NCBI GenBank assembly: GCA_030998015.1
Contig: JARWMV010000238.1
Location: forward strand, 868,001-932,000
Reading direction: 5' to 3'
DNA length: 64,000 bases
From: Ceratorhiza oryzae-sativae
Taxonomy: Eukaryota; Basidiomycota; Agaricomycetes; Cantharellales; Ceratobasidiaceae
Shown here in pieces: positions 28,019 to 42,364 of this stretch. The first letter of the stretch is position 1; each line of letters starts with the position of its first letter. A program made the translations under genes and the position numbers. The notes below the pieces were generated by a model, which saw nothing but the letters and a program-made list of their open reading frames with translations, was not told where the DNA came from and searched no databases.

Positions 28019-29181
28019 TTAGCCGCCACAACGGTCCTCAATATCTCGCTCTTCTTGCTCCAACCTTGCGATTGTGGCGGCGAGGATTCGCTGCCGGCGC
28101 TCTTCTCGGTTGTCGGGTTGTTGGCCCGGCTCTGTATTAGACCCGCCCCCTAACACAAATGCTTGAACAGCTGCTTCCTTTTCAATATTGGAAGCGCGAT
28201 TCTCGTGTGAATTTGATTCGAATAACGTATGGGATCCAGCTTTGATAGCTCGTTCAAACTGCAGGCGGTGTGTTAGCGTACACAGAACGCATCCGTCCAA
28301 GGGGTCCCAACCTCTGCAACCTCGCGGTTCACCTGCGAATTCAGCGTTTTGAACTACATCGTATTTAGTAAACGTCTGTCAGGAGAGAATGGCTGAATAA
28401 ACATACATCATCCCCGTGTCCACTATGAACGTTGTGAGCGAGCTCGTGGCATAAAACACGACGAATTTCGCCGTAACTCCGAAATCCATCGTATGCGTTT
28501 GTCCGAATGCGCAATAGAATCGATTGGCCATAATTCACGTTAAGCCCAAGCAGGCTCGGATGTTCGTGGGGTGCAAGCTCGCTCAAGAGACCAACCGAGA
28601 ATGTGTGGAGGCGCATGACATGCCGTATCGCTGGGTCGTTCGCGAGCTTATTCAAGGTGTCCCGAGCTTGTTGGGGGTTCGGTAGGTGTGATAGGGGCTC
28701 AATGCGGTGAAAGCGAAATTGTGCGTCGCCTGCACTTGATCCCGAGGTATCACGGACCTAAGAAGAACCGTTAGTTGCTGGCACATCAAAGGGGGCGGGG
28801 TGGACGGATGGCATTCACCTTTGTAGGCCCTCGAGCTTCTCTCTTTCGCATGATCTCTGCGCGTCGTATAGCCTCTGCTTCCGCTTGATGCATGGATTGG
28901 ATATCAACCTCTGACGCTCCCACCAATGTGACCTTTGAGCCTCTCTTCAGCCCAGAGCCCTCAAGTGTTGCTACCCCGTGTTTCATTCCTTTCCATAGCA
29001 GCTTTTGCTTGTCAACAGGGACTGATGTTAGCTCATACAAGCGCTGCTTTAGGTCATCGACGGTGCTGGTCGAGGGTAGTATCACATCAAGCGTAGTGGC
29101 TCCGTGATTGACGTATAAGAAGTACTCGTCATCTGGGATGTCTTTCGCCGCTTCCGAAACGTTAGGAGACGCTTCGTCCAT
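28019..29181 (-). CDS. Ubiquitin-like and WLM-domain metalloprotease
   Basis: N-terminal ubiquitin-like domain (YFLYVNHGATTLDVILPST; DLKQRLYELTSVPVDKQKLL; GSGLKRGSKVTLVG), then a WLM zinc-protease domain with the metal site HELAHNVHSGH (HExxH plus third ligand), followed by GDDFKTLNSQVNREVAEFER once the intron GTATGT...GATGTAG is removed. C-terminal acidic/Arg-rich helix (REERRQRILAATIARLEQEE). WLM proteins are the Wss1/SPRTN relatives that cut DNA-protein crosslinks and sumoylated or ubiquitinated proteins; the UBL-WLM arrangement matches an uncharacterised fission-yeast protein class rather than Wss1 itself. Activity on crosslinks is inference. The frame is clean. Confidence 0.85.
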
Positions 29182-29678
29182 TGTAAGGTCCGAGGATGAA
29201 CAACAGAGGAGTAAGCTCGTAACGGGGTCTAAGAACGTGGTGGCAGAACAGATATATCAGGAGTGGCTTGTCGATTAATCATCCGACGGTCGTGGACCGG
29301 GCCTTAGTAATTAGCTGACGCAGCTAGCTGGGACAGGAGCCGAAGCGAAGAGAAACGAGGGGAAAATCCTAGAAACAACACCCAGGGCCACGCATGTGCG
29401 CCTAATCCGACACTACGAAGAGGGGCATTGGTTTCGGCTGGAGGATTTGGCGCCAACGCGTCCGCGGAAAGAGCGTTTATCAAACCACTTTGGGTCGAGT
29501 CGGGAAGACATGCGTTCTTCTTTGATCTGGACACAGACACTTTCGCCCTTGGGTCCTGCATACTGAGCGAGTGATCTACCAAGGCGAGAAATGTACGCAC
29601 AAGACATTTAATTTGGATGTTTTTTGCTGACTCGGGCCGAAGAACGAGCACAACTGAGTGGCCTGGCTGGTAGCAGCC
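29182..29678. promoter_or_regulatory. Divergent intergenic region, WLM gene and CxxC hypothetical
   Basis: 497 bp between opposed starts; expected to hold both promoters. No motif recognised. Confidence 0.4.
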
Positions 29679-31312
29679 ATGTCCATGTTCTCCGCCTCGT
29701 CCCTCTCCGCCTCGGATGCTTCGTTTGCTCGACAAGTCAAGCCATTGCCGAAACGCAGGCGAGCTTCCCGCGCCGATACTGGCGCCGACCGGGTCGACAA
29801 TCTGCACGTGTCACTTTCGTACCATCACCCGATCCATACCAGCAGATTCCACAGGCTCAAACAGGAATCGAATATTACTCCTCGGTCGATCTCTGCTGCG
29901 AAGCCGCCAGCGTCCCCGTCTAGGTCTCGTGGTGTAGACGATGCGGACGGTGACGGCGATTACACCGACCACCTCCAGCAGCCTAATAATACCAAAAAGA
30001 GAAAGGTTCCGGCTGCAGCAACAGCTGATATCTTCCGTAGAGGGCTGTTGGCGCTAGGCGACGAGAGCAAGGTCACGTCTGACAAACACGATCATCCACA
30101 CGTGAATTTATCTGGTGGGACGCAAAACGTAGGTGCGGCCACCTCTTTGGACACACTAGGGCTATGCACCTCTTCTGTCTTTACGTCTCTTCAAAGGAAA
30201 TATTCGCTTGTAACTTCGGCTACCCTTCGCCTTAAACAGCTGCTGGGCGAGCGTCGCAAAACAATGGGTGCGATAATAGAGAAGGACACCGACCCCCTGG
30301 CACTGGAATTCGCATTGTCCTCCATATTTACACGTCTACCATCACCCCACCCGCCTTACTCATGGCCCCACCGACCCAGGCCTCGCCGTCGGCCTCGAAA
30401 CAACACGCCCTCGCCACACCCCGGGAGTTGGATATCTGGACAATTTACTTTCTCCTGTCCTAACCCTGGTAAGCCCCTGCTTGCGGATGAACGTTCGTGA
30501 AATTCTTACGCTCCAGACCTATCTGTACCTTAGCTAGCACCAAATACATTCTTGCCAAAAAGGTGGCCGCGGATCTTCAAATACGATTGCAAGCCGAGCT
30601 AGCACGCCAAACGACAAGCAATGTCGGGCTTCCGCTCAAAAGGGCTTCAAAATCTTGCGTCGAACATAGCTCGGGACAACGGAAAAAGACAGAGTCAACT
30701 TCTACCCGAGTCGCTTCAAATATAGCTCCCCCACTCGAAGAGACACAAAACCGCGCAAGATCAAGCAAAACAAAAAAGAAGAAGCGATCTGCCCTCGCTA
30801 ATGCCTCCAACCCGCACCATCTTCGGAACTACATCCCTTCGCGTATACCACAATCCGTTGGGTGCCCCAATTCAACCTCAGCCCATGGACAGCCTCCAAA
30901 CACGCTGCTTGGCCCCCTTGCGTTGAAATTCCTATCTGCCACTCTTCCGCCGCGCAGAAAAGGGCGTCAACTAGGGAGTGAGAGTATTAGCTCAAGTCTA
31001 GTTCGCCCAGAAAACGAATGGATTTGCCCTTTTTGCGAATATAGCCTATTCTACGGAGACAAGGTGGCCATGCAGCGTGCTGTCAAGAATAGGAGGAAGA
31101 TGTTGAGGAGGAGGCGCAAAGCCAGAGAAAGAGCCGCCGCTGCTGCGAGTGGAACAGCCGTACCTCCTAGCCAGGATGTTTCTGAAGATGAAATTGAAGA
31201 AGACGAATCCCCCTCTGACGATATCCGAGAGGTTGTACCTTCTTTAGGTCCTTCTCAAAAAGGCAAGCCAAACATGCGTCAGGACAATCCAGACCCCCAT
31301 CCTGGGGGTTAA
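29679..31312 (+). CDS. Conserved-looking fungal protein with a CxxC and basic helix, function unknown
   Basis: Not recognised as a named family. Starts MSMFSASSLSASDASFARQV. N-terminal half is rich in Ser/Arg/Pro with KKRKVPAAATADIFRRGLLA and KYSLVTSATLRLKQLLGER. The second half has STKYILAKKVAADLQIRLQA, a Lys-rich nuclear-localisation-like run (SSKTKKKKRSALANAS), then WICPFCEYSLFYGDK (one CxxC) directly followed by a very basic helix AVKNRRKMLRRRRKARERAA and an acidic tail (SEDEIEEDESPSDD). The two halves lie in different frames; the junction at 30330-30540 needs an intron and/or single-base corrections. Basic and acidic blocks suggest a nuclear protein; that is inference. Confidence 0.55.
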
Positions 31313-32939
31313 GTCGAGCATATCGTGTGTTTCATGTTTTATTTCCTGTTTTGTCCATGCATACACTGCGACTCTTCCGTATTTCCTGCTACTATTTTGT
31401 TTACCATCAAATCACCATGATTATTCGGACAAGCCTCGTTTGTTCCTAGTTGGATACTTTTACAATCTATCAAATGCTAGACTTTTTATTCGCGTTGCAC
31501 AAAATATATTTGACATGAACTCCTATCTGTCCGAGTCAACGGAAACGCTTATCATAATTTGGCTGGTATCGAATCACATGTCTTGAACAGCCTTCCGACA
31601 GCAATGTCCAAGGTTCACGTATCCTAAACGACCCAATCAAAGTGAATTTTATAACTTCACAATCAGTTCAAGTTGGTTTGTAATCTTCGTGGTGGAATCA
31701 ATCCTAGCTTCGGAGGCGCCACTTGCTCCTTTTGAACGGTCCTCTAGATTGAGATAGCTCGATACGATCGGACACTCCCAGCTATAACGGCCAGTCTCTT
31801 CCCGATAGACTGTGATCATCTCTGAAGCATAGAGTCGGTTTTTTCTCGGGTTACATCCCACATGGATGTCACTGAAGTGCGTCCGCACGCGGAAGTACCT
31901 TTGCCGATCACAGACACGTAGCTTTCTTGAACTTTCTAGTCTCAGCGCACTCCCGGCTTACATCCACCACGTGAGTTTGTCGCCGGTCGCACATGCAGAT
32001 GAAGCTCACTCAGTTTGCACGTAAATGATGCACGCAAATTTCCTGAAGCAGCAGACCACAAGAACTGTGGCTTCTTATGAGTATCGTTGATCTTTAGTAT
32101 TCAATTTAATGACATTCCGCGTCGACCAACATCTCGGATCGAACCGCATCGGATGTTCGCTATTCTCAAACTTGCTCAATCGCTAGGAAGGATACAATCG
32201 CAAATGAAGTGTTCGTTGCTAGCGCAGCCAGACCAATGACTCGCAGCAGATCATTCTCGTCTTTTGTACTTAAACCCAGGGCTGTACCAGCTACGCCGCA
32301 AACGTTATCAGCCCTTTGCATGCTGCTTCACATGCGTTGGAAGACAAATGATGCCTGAGCGGCAGAGTGTAGGCATACGAACCCGATACAGTCAGGGAAA
32401 GGACCGGGTTTCCGGCATTCTGCTTCCTTTGGCACGGGGCTTCGGATGAATCTGGCAGGGACACGCCTAGCCAGGTGGATGAAGGGGTTTAGCTTCATGT
32501 TTATTCGCGGCGCACGACTGCACGCCTAATCGCCGGGTCCTCCTGATCCTGCTTCTTTTCGTCTCTCTGTTCTCCAGTCACTCGGTGTACCCACCTGCCA
32601 ACGTTTTGTTTTCTCATGCTAATTACCTCTAACCCATCGCGGTGAGCTCGGGGGCTCATTTCCAGTTGACGTCAATCATAAGTCAACCTAGTTCCAGCGT
32701 TTAGCCTGGGTAGGTTTGCGTGCTCCTCTCTTGTCGCCCCCTAAACAAACGCCACTTTCTTGAGCCAACCGCGCCGTCTTTCCAATGTTTGGCTAGAGCA
32801 TCATCGCTTGACACCTATCGATCAAAGGCAGGCCGGCATGCACCCATCCTTGACCGTGTTTCATTCTCGTGCCTCAATGCGACATAATGATATTTTCCCG
32901 CCATTTTTTTCAGCCATAATAGACTTGCTCTGAACTGCT
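31313..32939. other. 1.6-kb intergenic region upstream of the GATA-factor gene
   Basis: No coding exon I can support. Long upstream regions are usual for fungal transcription-factor genes, so much of this may be promoter and 5' leader of the GATA gene. Pyrimidine-rich near 32560-32900. Confidence 0.45.
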
Positions 32940-34422
32940 ATGATCCCCCCACCCTCACCAACTATCCCGATGCCACCAACCTCTAGCCACCTTCCAGGTC
33001 AGTAACCCCTCTTCGGCGCCCGTCCGTCCTCTGTAAGCTGAATCCCGTAGAAGATCCTAGTCACCCCAACCAGGAGGAAGACTTTTCTGGCAATTATCAA
33101 TCACCACCGACACACCCTAGCTCTTCTCAACCAAGCTATCCTCAGCCTATGACATACGGTGCTCCCTCATCCTATTCTCGGCGCACCCGCTTCCTATCCC
33201 CAGTCAATGCCTTCGCGTGTAATGGCGCCGGCTCCGAACTACTCGTACAGCTACTCTTCTGGAGTGTCCGGCCCTTCTTCCCAGATGTCCGAAGCTGGGA
33301 TTCACCTACCACAACCTTACCATGCTGGTGCCTATAATGGACCGGGTTCAATCTTGCAACGAAACGATAACTACTATTACCCGCAGTCTTCAGCGCCCGA
33401 GGCATCCTATGTGCATCAATACATGCCTTTTCGACAGATTGGGCTCCATACACGGAGACCGGGCAACCCTCCTCTCCCCATCCATCCACTGCCTCCTCGA
33501 CGTCACAACGGCCGAATTCTCCCGATCAAAGAGGGAGCGAAATTCATTTGCGTAGAACTGACGAAGCACGATACGGTTCTGTGCGTCGTTCATTGAATAG
33601 TCTCCTGGTTCGCTCATTGTGTCCTGTCTACAGATGGCGAATAATTATCGACATATTATCACTGCTGTGTCGCAAGCCTCTCCTTCTCCTTCGACTGATT
33701 CTTCCAGCCACTCTTTTGAACGCCCAATCGTCGATGATATGCTACATCGAGCTGTCGAGGGGTTGCGACACCTTGACCCATCGAGGGCTGAGCAGTATTC
33801 ATATCCTTATGATGTCCCCTCAGGGATTGTTTCGGAGGCACCTCCGGAAACAGTTTTTGTTCAATACTATGAGGATGGGGTCACCGACGCCAATCCAACA
33901 AAGAAAAAGGTTCGTTGGACCTCAGATTCGTGCGCGCATCAATCCGGCGCGTGTAGGGATGTCATTAACTCAGGTACTTGTAGAAACGCGAGCGAAAGGG
34001 CGTCACCCAGTGCGCTAGCTGCCATGCTACGTCAACTCCGGAGTGGAGACGTGGACCCCTTGGTGAGTGGTTAGTTTCAGCTCCGACCAGATGGACTAGC
34101 TGACCCTTGACTCGTTTTTGGTTGGCTAATCAGGACCACGTACACTCTGTAATGCTTGCGGATTGGTGTATGCGAAGCTCGTAAGTGTTTATGTAATTGT
34201 GCTGTTGGGTGTCTCTAAATCATGTTGGCCTAGATGAAGAAACGGGCTAAAGAAGATGACAGACTATCAGTCGATCCACCGCGCCGCGCCCGCTCAGGGG
34301 GACGACCCCGTCAAACAACAGAGGAAAGTGAGGAGGATCGAGGAACTGACCAAGGGATCGATGATGCTCAACCGTCCACGGCTGGCTCATCTGCGGGTAC
34401 GGAGCCAGGTTACCCGCCATAG
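32940..34422 (+). CDS. GATA-type zinc-finger transcription factor
   Basis: Sequence-specific DNA-binding regulator. Starts MIPPPSPTIPMPPTSSHLP; a long Pro/Ser/Tyr-rich low-complexity region follows (GNYQSPPTHPSSSQPSYPQP). A middle segment gives RPIVDDMLHRAVEGLRHLDP and VFVQYYEDGVTDANPTKKK. The single GATA finger lies near the C-terminus across three exons: VTQCASCHATSTPEWRRGP, then GPRTLCNACGLVYAKL, then MKKRAKEDD. The spacing CxxC-x18-CxxC is the fungal type with an 18-residue loop. The tail is Arg/Gly/Ser-rich. No PAS domain is evident, so I do not call it WC-2. Exons between 33450 and 33640 are uncertain. Confidence 0.78.
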
Positions 34423-34813
34423 TATTTGTAGCCTAGAATCCCGTCGCACTCCACTCCCAATATTTCATCGGCCTAGCCCAAAAAGCGTGCCATCCCCATG
34501 ATGATAGTCAGGTTGTTAGTGGTGTGATTTGTAGTTTGTACTATTATGCTGATGAGGACTAGTCTGAAACCGCCGGCCCTCGGCCAAAATTTTTTGCTTG
34601 TCTTATGATGATTTGTTACCCGGCTGGTCCTTGTTACTATTCGTCACTTTGAACCTTGCTATTTCAGTTTGAATTGGACACACAATTGGACACGCACACT
34701 GTCGGAATTATATTAGCCGTTTTAGTGCTAGGGTGCCACCCATTTATAACGTAATCCGGGGTCTGCCGACAGCTTCCCAAAGGTTAATTCTACCCTTGAC
34801 GATCACCACAAGC
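34423..34813. other. Intergenic spacer
   Basis: 391 bp between two genes in the same direction. It should contain the GATA gene's 3' UTR and the FYV10 promoter. No other signal. Confidence 0.5.
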
Positions 34814-36360
34814 ATGAATAAAGTCAACGTAGAAGGGACAATTCTGTTTGAGCAACCGTTCCTTAGGGTATGTAATCGCCTGTATATCCTACCATCCAAC
34901 TCACTTGTGGATCGAAGGTACCGTACGAAACCCTTCGAAAGCATTTCAGGAATTCACAGAAACATATCGAGCGAGAGTTTGGGGCTATCCAGTCCACCTC
35001 CGTCGAACTCGCAAAGCCCAGGCCCGATGGGAAGGTCTCGGCCGAAACACTAAAAGTACTTGATGGAATGATCGCTCGCGTTGAAGGCCTTAAGAAAAAG
35101 GTGGGCATCATCTTCCGTGACCCTACACGTGTGGTACACACGTAGGCTTCCGCATTGTGTTGATGACTTATGATTTGAATGGTAGCTTTGCGACCTTCAG
35201 AACAATTCCATAGTTCCCACTCAGAATTCTTTCAAGCAACGCCTTGATCATATTTCGGTCCTCGAAGGTGCTACAACAACAGACCAGCCCGATTACGTTC
35301 AATGGACCAACACCCGCACCGATAGGTGGCTAGTGGACTGGGCTCTTAGGAACTCGAGAGAGGAAACAGCATTAACACTTACCCAGGAGAAGGGGTTAGA
35401 GGTATGTATATTCACTTGTGCTTCTTTAACAAATCCGCCCTGAACTCCATAGGCATTAGTGGATGTAGAGTTATTCGCAGAGATACGTCGTGTTGAGGAT
35501 GCTGAGGAACCAGAAATGTGCCGTGGCTCTAGCGTGGTGCAGCGAGAATAAAGCGGCACTGAAGAAGATGAAGGTTTGTATGGGGTTAGTTTGCTTGACA
35601 CGCATCCGCTAATCAAAGCGCCCCAGAACTCGTTAGAGTTTGAACTCCGTCTTCAGGAATACATTGAAATCATCCAACAGGGGAAAACTGCGGAAGCAAT
35701 GGTATACCTGAAGAAATATCTTATTACATGGTACGAGAGCCACCCTCAACAATGTAAGCAAGCCGCAGCTCTTTTGGTTTGCCCTCCATCAATGGGCATG
35801 TCAACATACAAGGTCAGCGTACTGCTTGTCCCCCAATATTTCGTCCTGTAATCCTGACCCTGGCTGTCCACAATCTTAGGAGCTCTATGATCCCCACCGG
35901 TGGCATTTTTTGATTCGCACATTTCGCCGTGCTGTTTACGCACTATACAACATCCCGACTACCTCTTTATTAGCGCTGGGCCTCTCAGCGGGGTTGGCAT
36001 CGCTCAAGCTCCCAGCATGCTATGATCCTGCGCAACGCAATGTCGACTGCCCCGTGTGTGACACAGATGGCCTGGGCATTCTTGCAAAGGAAGTCCCTTG
36101 GAGTCACCACGTAAACTCTGTTATCGTCTGCCGAATTACAGGCAAGATTATGGACGAGGATAACCCTCCGCTATGTTTACCGAATGGACAAGTCTATTCT
36201 CAAAAGGTATATGATTACCCGCATCGAGTTGCCGAGGCTAAGCTCTATTTGATCATAGGCACTGAAGGAGCAAGCGAATCAAAACGGTGGACAGGTAACA
36301 TGCCCGAAGACTGGGGACACGTTTGCATTCACACAAGCACGAAAGATGTACATTTCGTAG
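34814..36360 (+). CDS. FYV10: GID/CTLH E3 ligase subunit Fyv10/Gid9 (MAEA)
   Basis: Catalytic RING-type subunit of the GID/CTLH ubiquitin ligase, which degrades gluconeogenic enzymes when glucose returns. N-terminus MNKVNVEGTILFEQPFLRVP, coiled region (LKVLDGMIARVEGLKKK), LisH (ETALTLTQEKGLEALVDVEL), CTLH (NSLEFELRLQEYIEIIQQGK then MVYLKKYLITWYESHPQQ), CRA and the degenerate RING: CPVCDTDGLGILAKEVPW, SHHVNSVIVCRITGKIMDED, NPPLCLPNGQVYSQK. After a 52-bp intron (36207-36258) the last exon gives ALKEQANQNGGQVTCPKTGD and ARKMYIS, the exact family ending. Missing this intron produces a wrong C-terminus. Confidence 0.9.
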
Positions 36361-39102
<2,742 letters not shown>

Positions 39103-40110
39103 ACGTGTAGTAATGCGAGTCTAGGGCTATTTTTCTATGAAAAAACAGTATAAACGAGTTGTCCAATGGACGTCGTGGTGAAGAGAAAAAATCCCGTCTC
39201 ATCAATATCCATATGAAAAATTGAAGTATGTGCACATGTTTGGACGTGCCACTCCTGAAGGAGACAATCATGTGACTTGTCAAGTGGCTACTCTATATAG
39301 CCACAGCTTGCAGCGCCTCGGCGTTGGCGCCCGGGCACCACAATAAAGGGGCTTCCGTGTGCCTTGAGCGCGATTGCACGGAGATCGGAGCATCACAGCC
39401 TCGGGCCCCTTTCGCATTAGACTCATTATGTTTACGTCTTGCGTACGATGTGCCACCGGGCGCACAATTCGCGCATCCACCATATCCAAGACATATTCAC
39501 GCGGGCAACGAGCATAGCCGACTTCTAGCCCGACATGCTGAGCACCCAGTCTACGCAACTAGGCTCCTATCAAACAAAGAGGATTTGTTCAAGGGCACGT
39601 CAACCTCGGGATTTCCTCTACCCCTGACGACTAGCACAGCGAGGTAATTGCAACAACCCGCCACTTGAATGCGATCAAGGTCATGAGTTGGATAACGAGG
39701 CAAGTATAACAAGGATCTTCGTGATAAGCTAAGTCCTGGTGGGAATAGCGTGTTCACTTGGCCACAGGGTCGCAAATCAGAGCCGAGCATCAAAGACAGT
39801 AGTGCACACACCGAGGGGCTAAACAGCATATAGCCACCACTAGCCATACCGAGTCGAACTCGCACCCGCGATGGTTGCGCACACTGAAGCGTCAGAAACA
39901 CATCAACATTGCAATTTCCAGTCAAGATACGGGTATCACATCAAAGGAACGGCATAGGGGCGCAAACGACCAGCTGGCATCAAACGGAAGGATTACACTG
40001 CGTTCGAATAACGGGGACGCAAAAAAGCAAGCACTCGTAAAAGTGAATAGTCAATGAGACTAGACATAATAGTAACCACAACGCTCTGTCGAGTCCGAAA
40101 AAAAAGGATA
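39103..40110. other. Intergenic region of 1.0 kb
   Basis: Between the DED1 start and the 3' end of the C2H2 gene, both on the minus strand. Probably DED1 promoter plus spacer. No supportable gene or RNA. Confidence 0.45.
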
Positions 40111-42364
40111 TCAATACCCAGGAGTGGCATAAATGCTTTCAGTTCCTTGCTCGAGTGCTTGATCCGAGACATAACGTTCCCTAGGGGAACATGTCGAGAT
40201 CAGATAGGTATCCCAAGCCCAAGAAAATGATGGTGACTCACTTCTTTTTCGCAAGGCTCGAAGGGCATTCAATACATTTGCCATCAACGACCTTGGCGTT
40301 GACTCCGGTCCAGTGCCTGCGTAGCGCGTCCAGCCGAGAGAATACCTTGCCACATACGCATGTTGGCCGAAGCACATCTCCATCTCCAGGTTTCCAATCA
40401 CTAGGGAGTAGTGACGCTTGAGAGCGGCTCAGTTGACCCATCGTTACCGCCAATGCCTCGGCGGGCACGTGGACAGCACGGACATGTCGTCGCAACTCCA
40501 CCGGTCGGTTGAAGGGCTCGTCACATTGCACTTGGGTAATAGGGTCTTTGTACCCGCAAGCCACAGGTTGCCTGTCACCAGAAGGTCGGTAGCGCGATTG
40601 TTTGGTAGTAGATGAGGCGATGCTGTCTCGGAAGCAATGCAAGTGAGCGGCGAATAAGCCATAGGTGGATGAGAACATACACAAGAGGGACGTCGTCGTG
40701 GGGGAACACCCCCCGTGATTTGCGGCGCTGAGATGTCGCAGTAAGCTTGCGCGGCGCTTTGGCATTGGGAGCGGAGAGGCGCGAAGAGCTCGCGAATGAG
40801 CCAGACTGGGAAGATAATGAGTTGCCGCGAGGAACACCGGTATTAGTCAGAGCGTCTCTTTCGAAATCGTCCGCAACTGCGAATCTGCCCAGATTTACGT
40901 CCCTGGATGGACAGATTAGCTTGAGAAGACGGATAACAAGGACATAACGTACGTGGAAACGGTGATACCCAAGGCCAAATCATTCATCGATGTCTGGGGG
41001 ACGGGTCCGAGAGCGGAGCTACCGGTATATGGAGTAGGAGGAAGCTTCCCTGTGAATACAGGTATCGAGGGGGCTCGCATGTAAGCGGTTTCGGAGGGTG
41101 GTTCGGCAGGTAGGTCGTGGCCGCCGATTGCCGGGCTAGGTTGAGCAGATGGCTGAGAAGCATCCGCGGGGCTGGGCTCGAGTAGGTTTTGCAGGCGGAA
41201 TGCGGGAGACTGCGATGACATCATCTTTCGCTTGCCCTTGATGTCAAGGTACGGCGGAGGTTGAGCCGGACTGGAATATGGTGGAGAACGACGATCCTGA
41301 ACGCAGGATACCTCGGTGACAGCACGTTTGCTGCTGGATCGACGATCATGTTCCCACGTATGCCGGCCCCTGGGATGTTTCGGCTGTTGCTGACGGAGCA
41401 GGGGGTTAGTTGGATAACGAGGGATGGTAGCCATGGAGCATACCTCTGGGGCGAGCATGTCTTCTTGGTGTTGGGGAGCTGATATGGGGGGCAGACGAAG
41501 AAGATCATGCTGCTCGGCTGTGAATAGCGGGCGAATGTAAGATGTGCGAGCTGGGCCTGTGAGAGCGTGAGCGACGGACGGCGCGGGCGGGCGGGATGGA
41601 CGGACTGACCATTCACAGCCGAATGGTCGCGAGCCTGGCGCCGGGATGAATTTCGGACAATTAGAGTGCGGTCCTGCTTTGAAATTGACGGATGTGGCAC
41701 GATTGGGGAATAGGCAAAGGGAAAATGGCGAAATAGGTAAGTCATTTGCAACGCGAAAACACGACGGTGGGGGAACGCACCTCGCCCTCGAAGACGCGGG
41801 ACGGGCGCCAGAGGCCAGTGGGAATGCAGTCTCCGTCGTGGGGCCGACTGCAGGACTGGCAGGGTTTGCGATCCTCATCATCGGAAGCATACTGGGGGCG
41901 TGGCGACTGTGTGTCCGGCCGAGTGTGGGTTGCCGAGTCTGGAGGACGCGAGGAAGCCGGGTCGCGCACACTGGGAGAGGGGGGGGGTGAGTGCAGGGAG
42001 GACGAGGGCCGATGTGCACTCACGGGTCGTACATGGCCCGGCGGGTGACCTGAGGTGCCGCGGCAGACGGGTCGGTCGGCGGCAGGGGCGCTGTGTGCCG
42101 CAGCGAGGGCAGCGAGAAGCGGTCCAGCCTGGCACTAGCTGCAGCAGCGGCAGACGGTCGTGAGGGCCGGGAGGAAGTTCGAACTGGCGAGATGAATGGT
42201 CAAGTTTGCCAAACGCGCCACAAATATGTTGGATGTGCGCCGGGGGGCTGTTGCGTACCTGTGAAGATGTCTTCGCCAAGGGGTATGGGTGTGCTGGCAG
42301 GCTCGTGGTAGGCAGCAAACGACTCGTGGAACGACCAGCCGCGGGGAGACGCATCGTCGAGCAT
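40111..42364 (-). CDS. C2H2-type zinc-finger protein, probable transcription factor
   Basis: Starts MLDDASPRGWSFHESFAAYH. Multi-exon and in frame throughout: RTSSRPSRPSAAAAASARLD, a CQSCSRPHDGDC cluster, RDRTLIVRNSSRRQARDH, a long Pro/Ser-rich segment (LQNLLEPSPADASQPSAQPS; PPTPYTGSSALGPVPQTSMN), then two C-terminal fingers. Finger 1 has CGYKDPITQVQC with FNRPVELRRHVRAVH; finger 2 has CVCGKVFSRLDALRRHW but then lacks an orthodox second His. The last exon adds KERYVSDQALEQGTESIYAT and a stop at 40111-40113. This layout (long disordered region, terminal finger pair) is typical of fungal regulators. Targets unknown. The zinc-binding CxxC-x4-HxxxC cluster upstream is a possible third site. Confidence 0.78.

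Noticed and set aside
29304..29807. 167-codon minus-strand open frame upstream of the WLM gene
   Set aside because: Lies across a divergent promoter region and the 5' exon of the opposite gene; composition is random-looking.
39851..39861. GAGTCGAACTC resembling a tRNA T-arm
   Set aside because: The stem is only four pairs with a five-base loop, and no anticodon arm, D arm or acceptor pairing was found around it.
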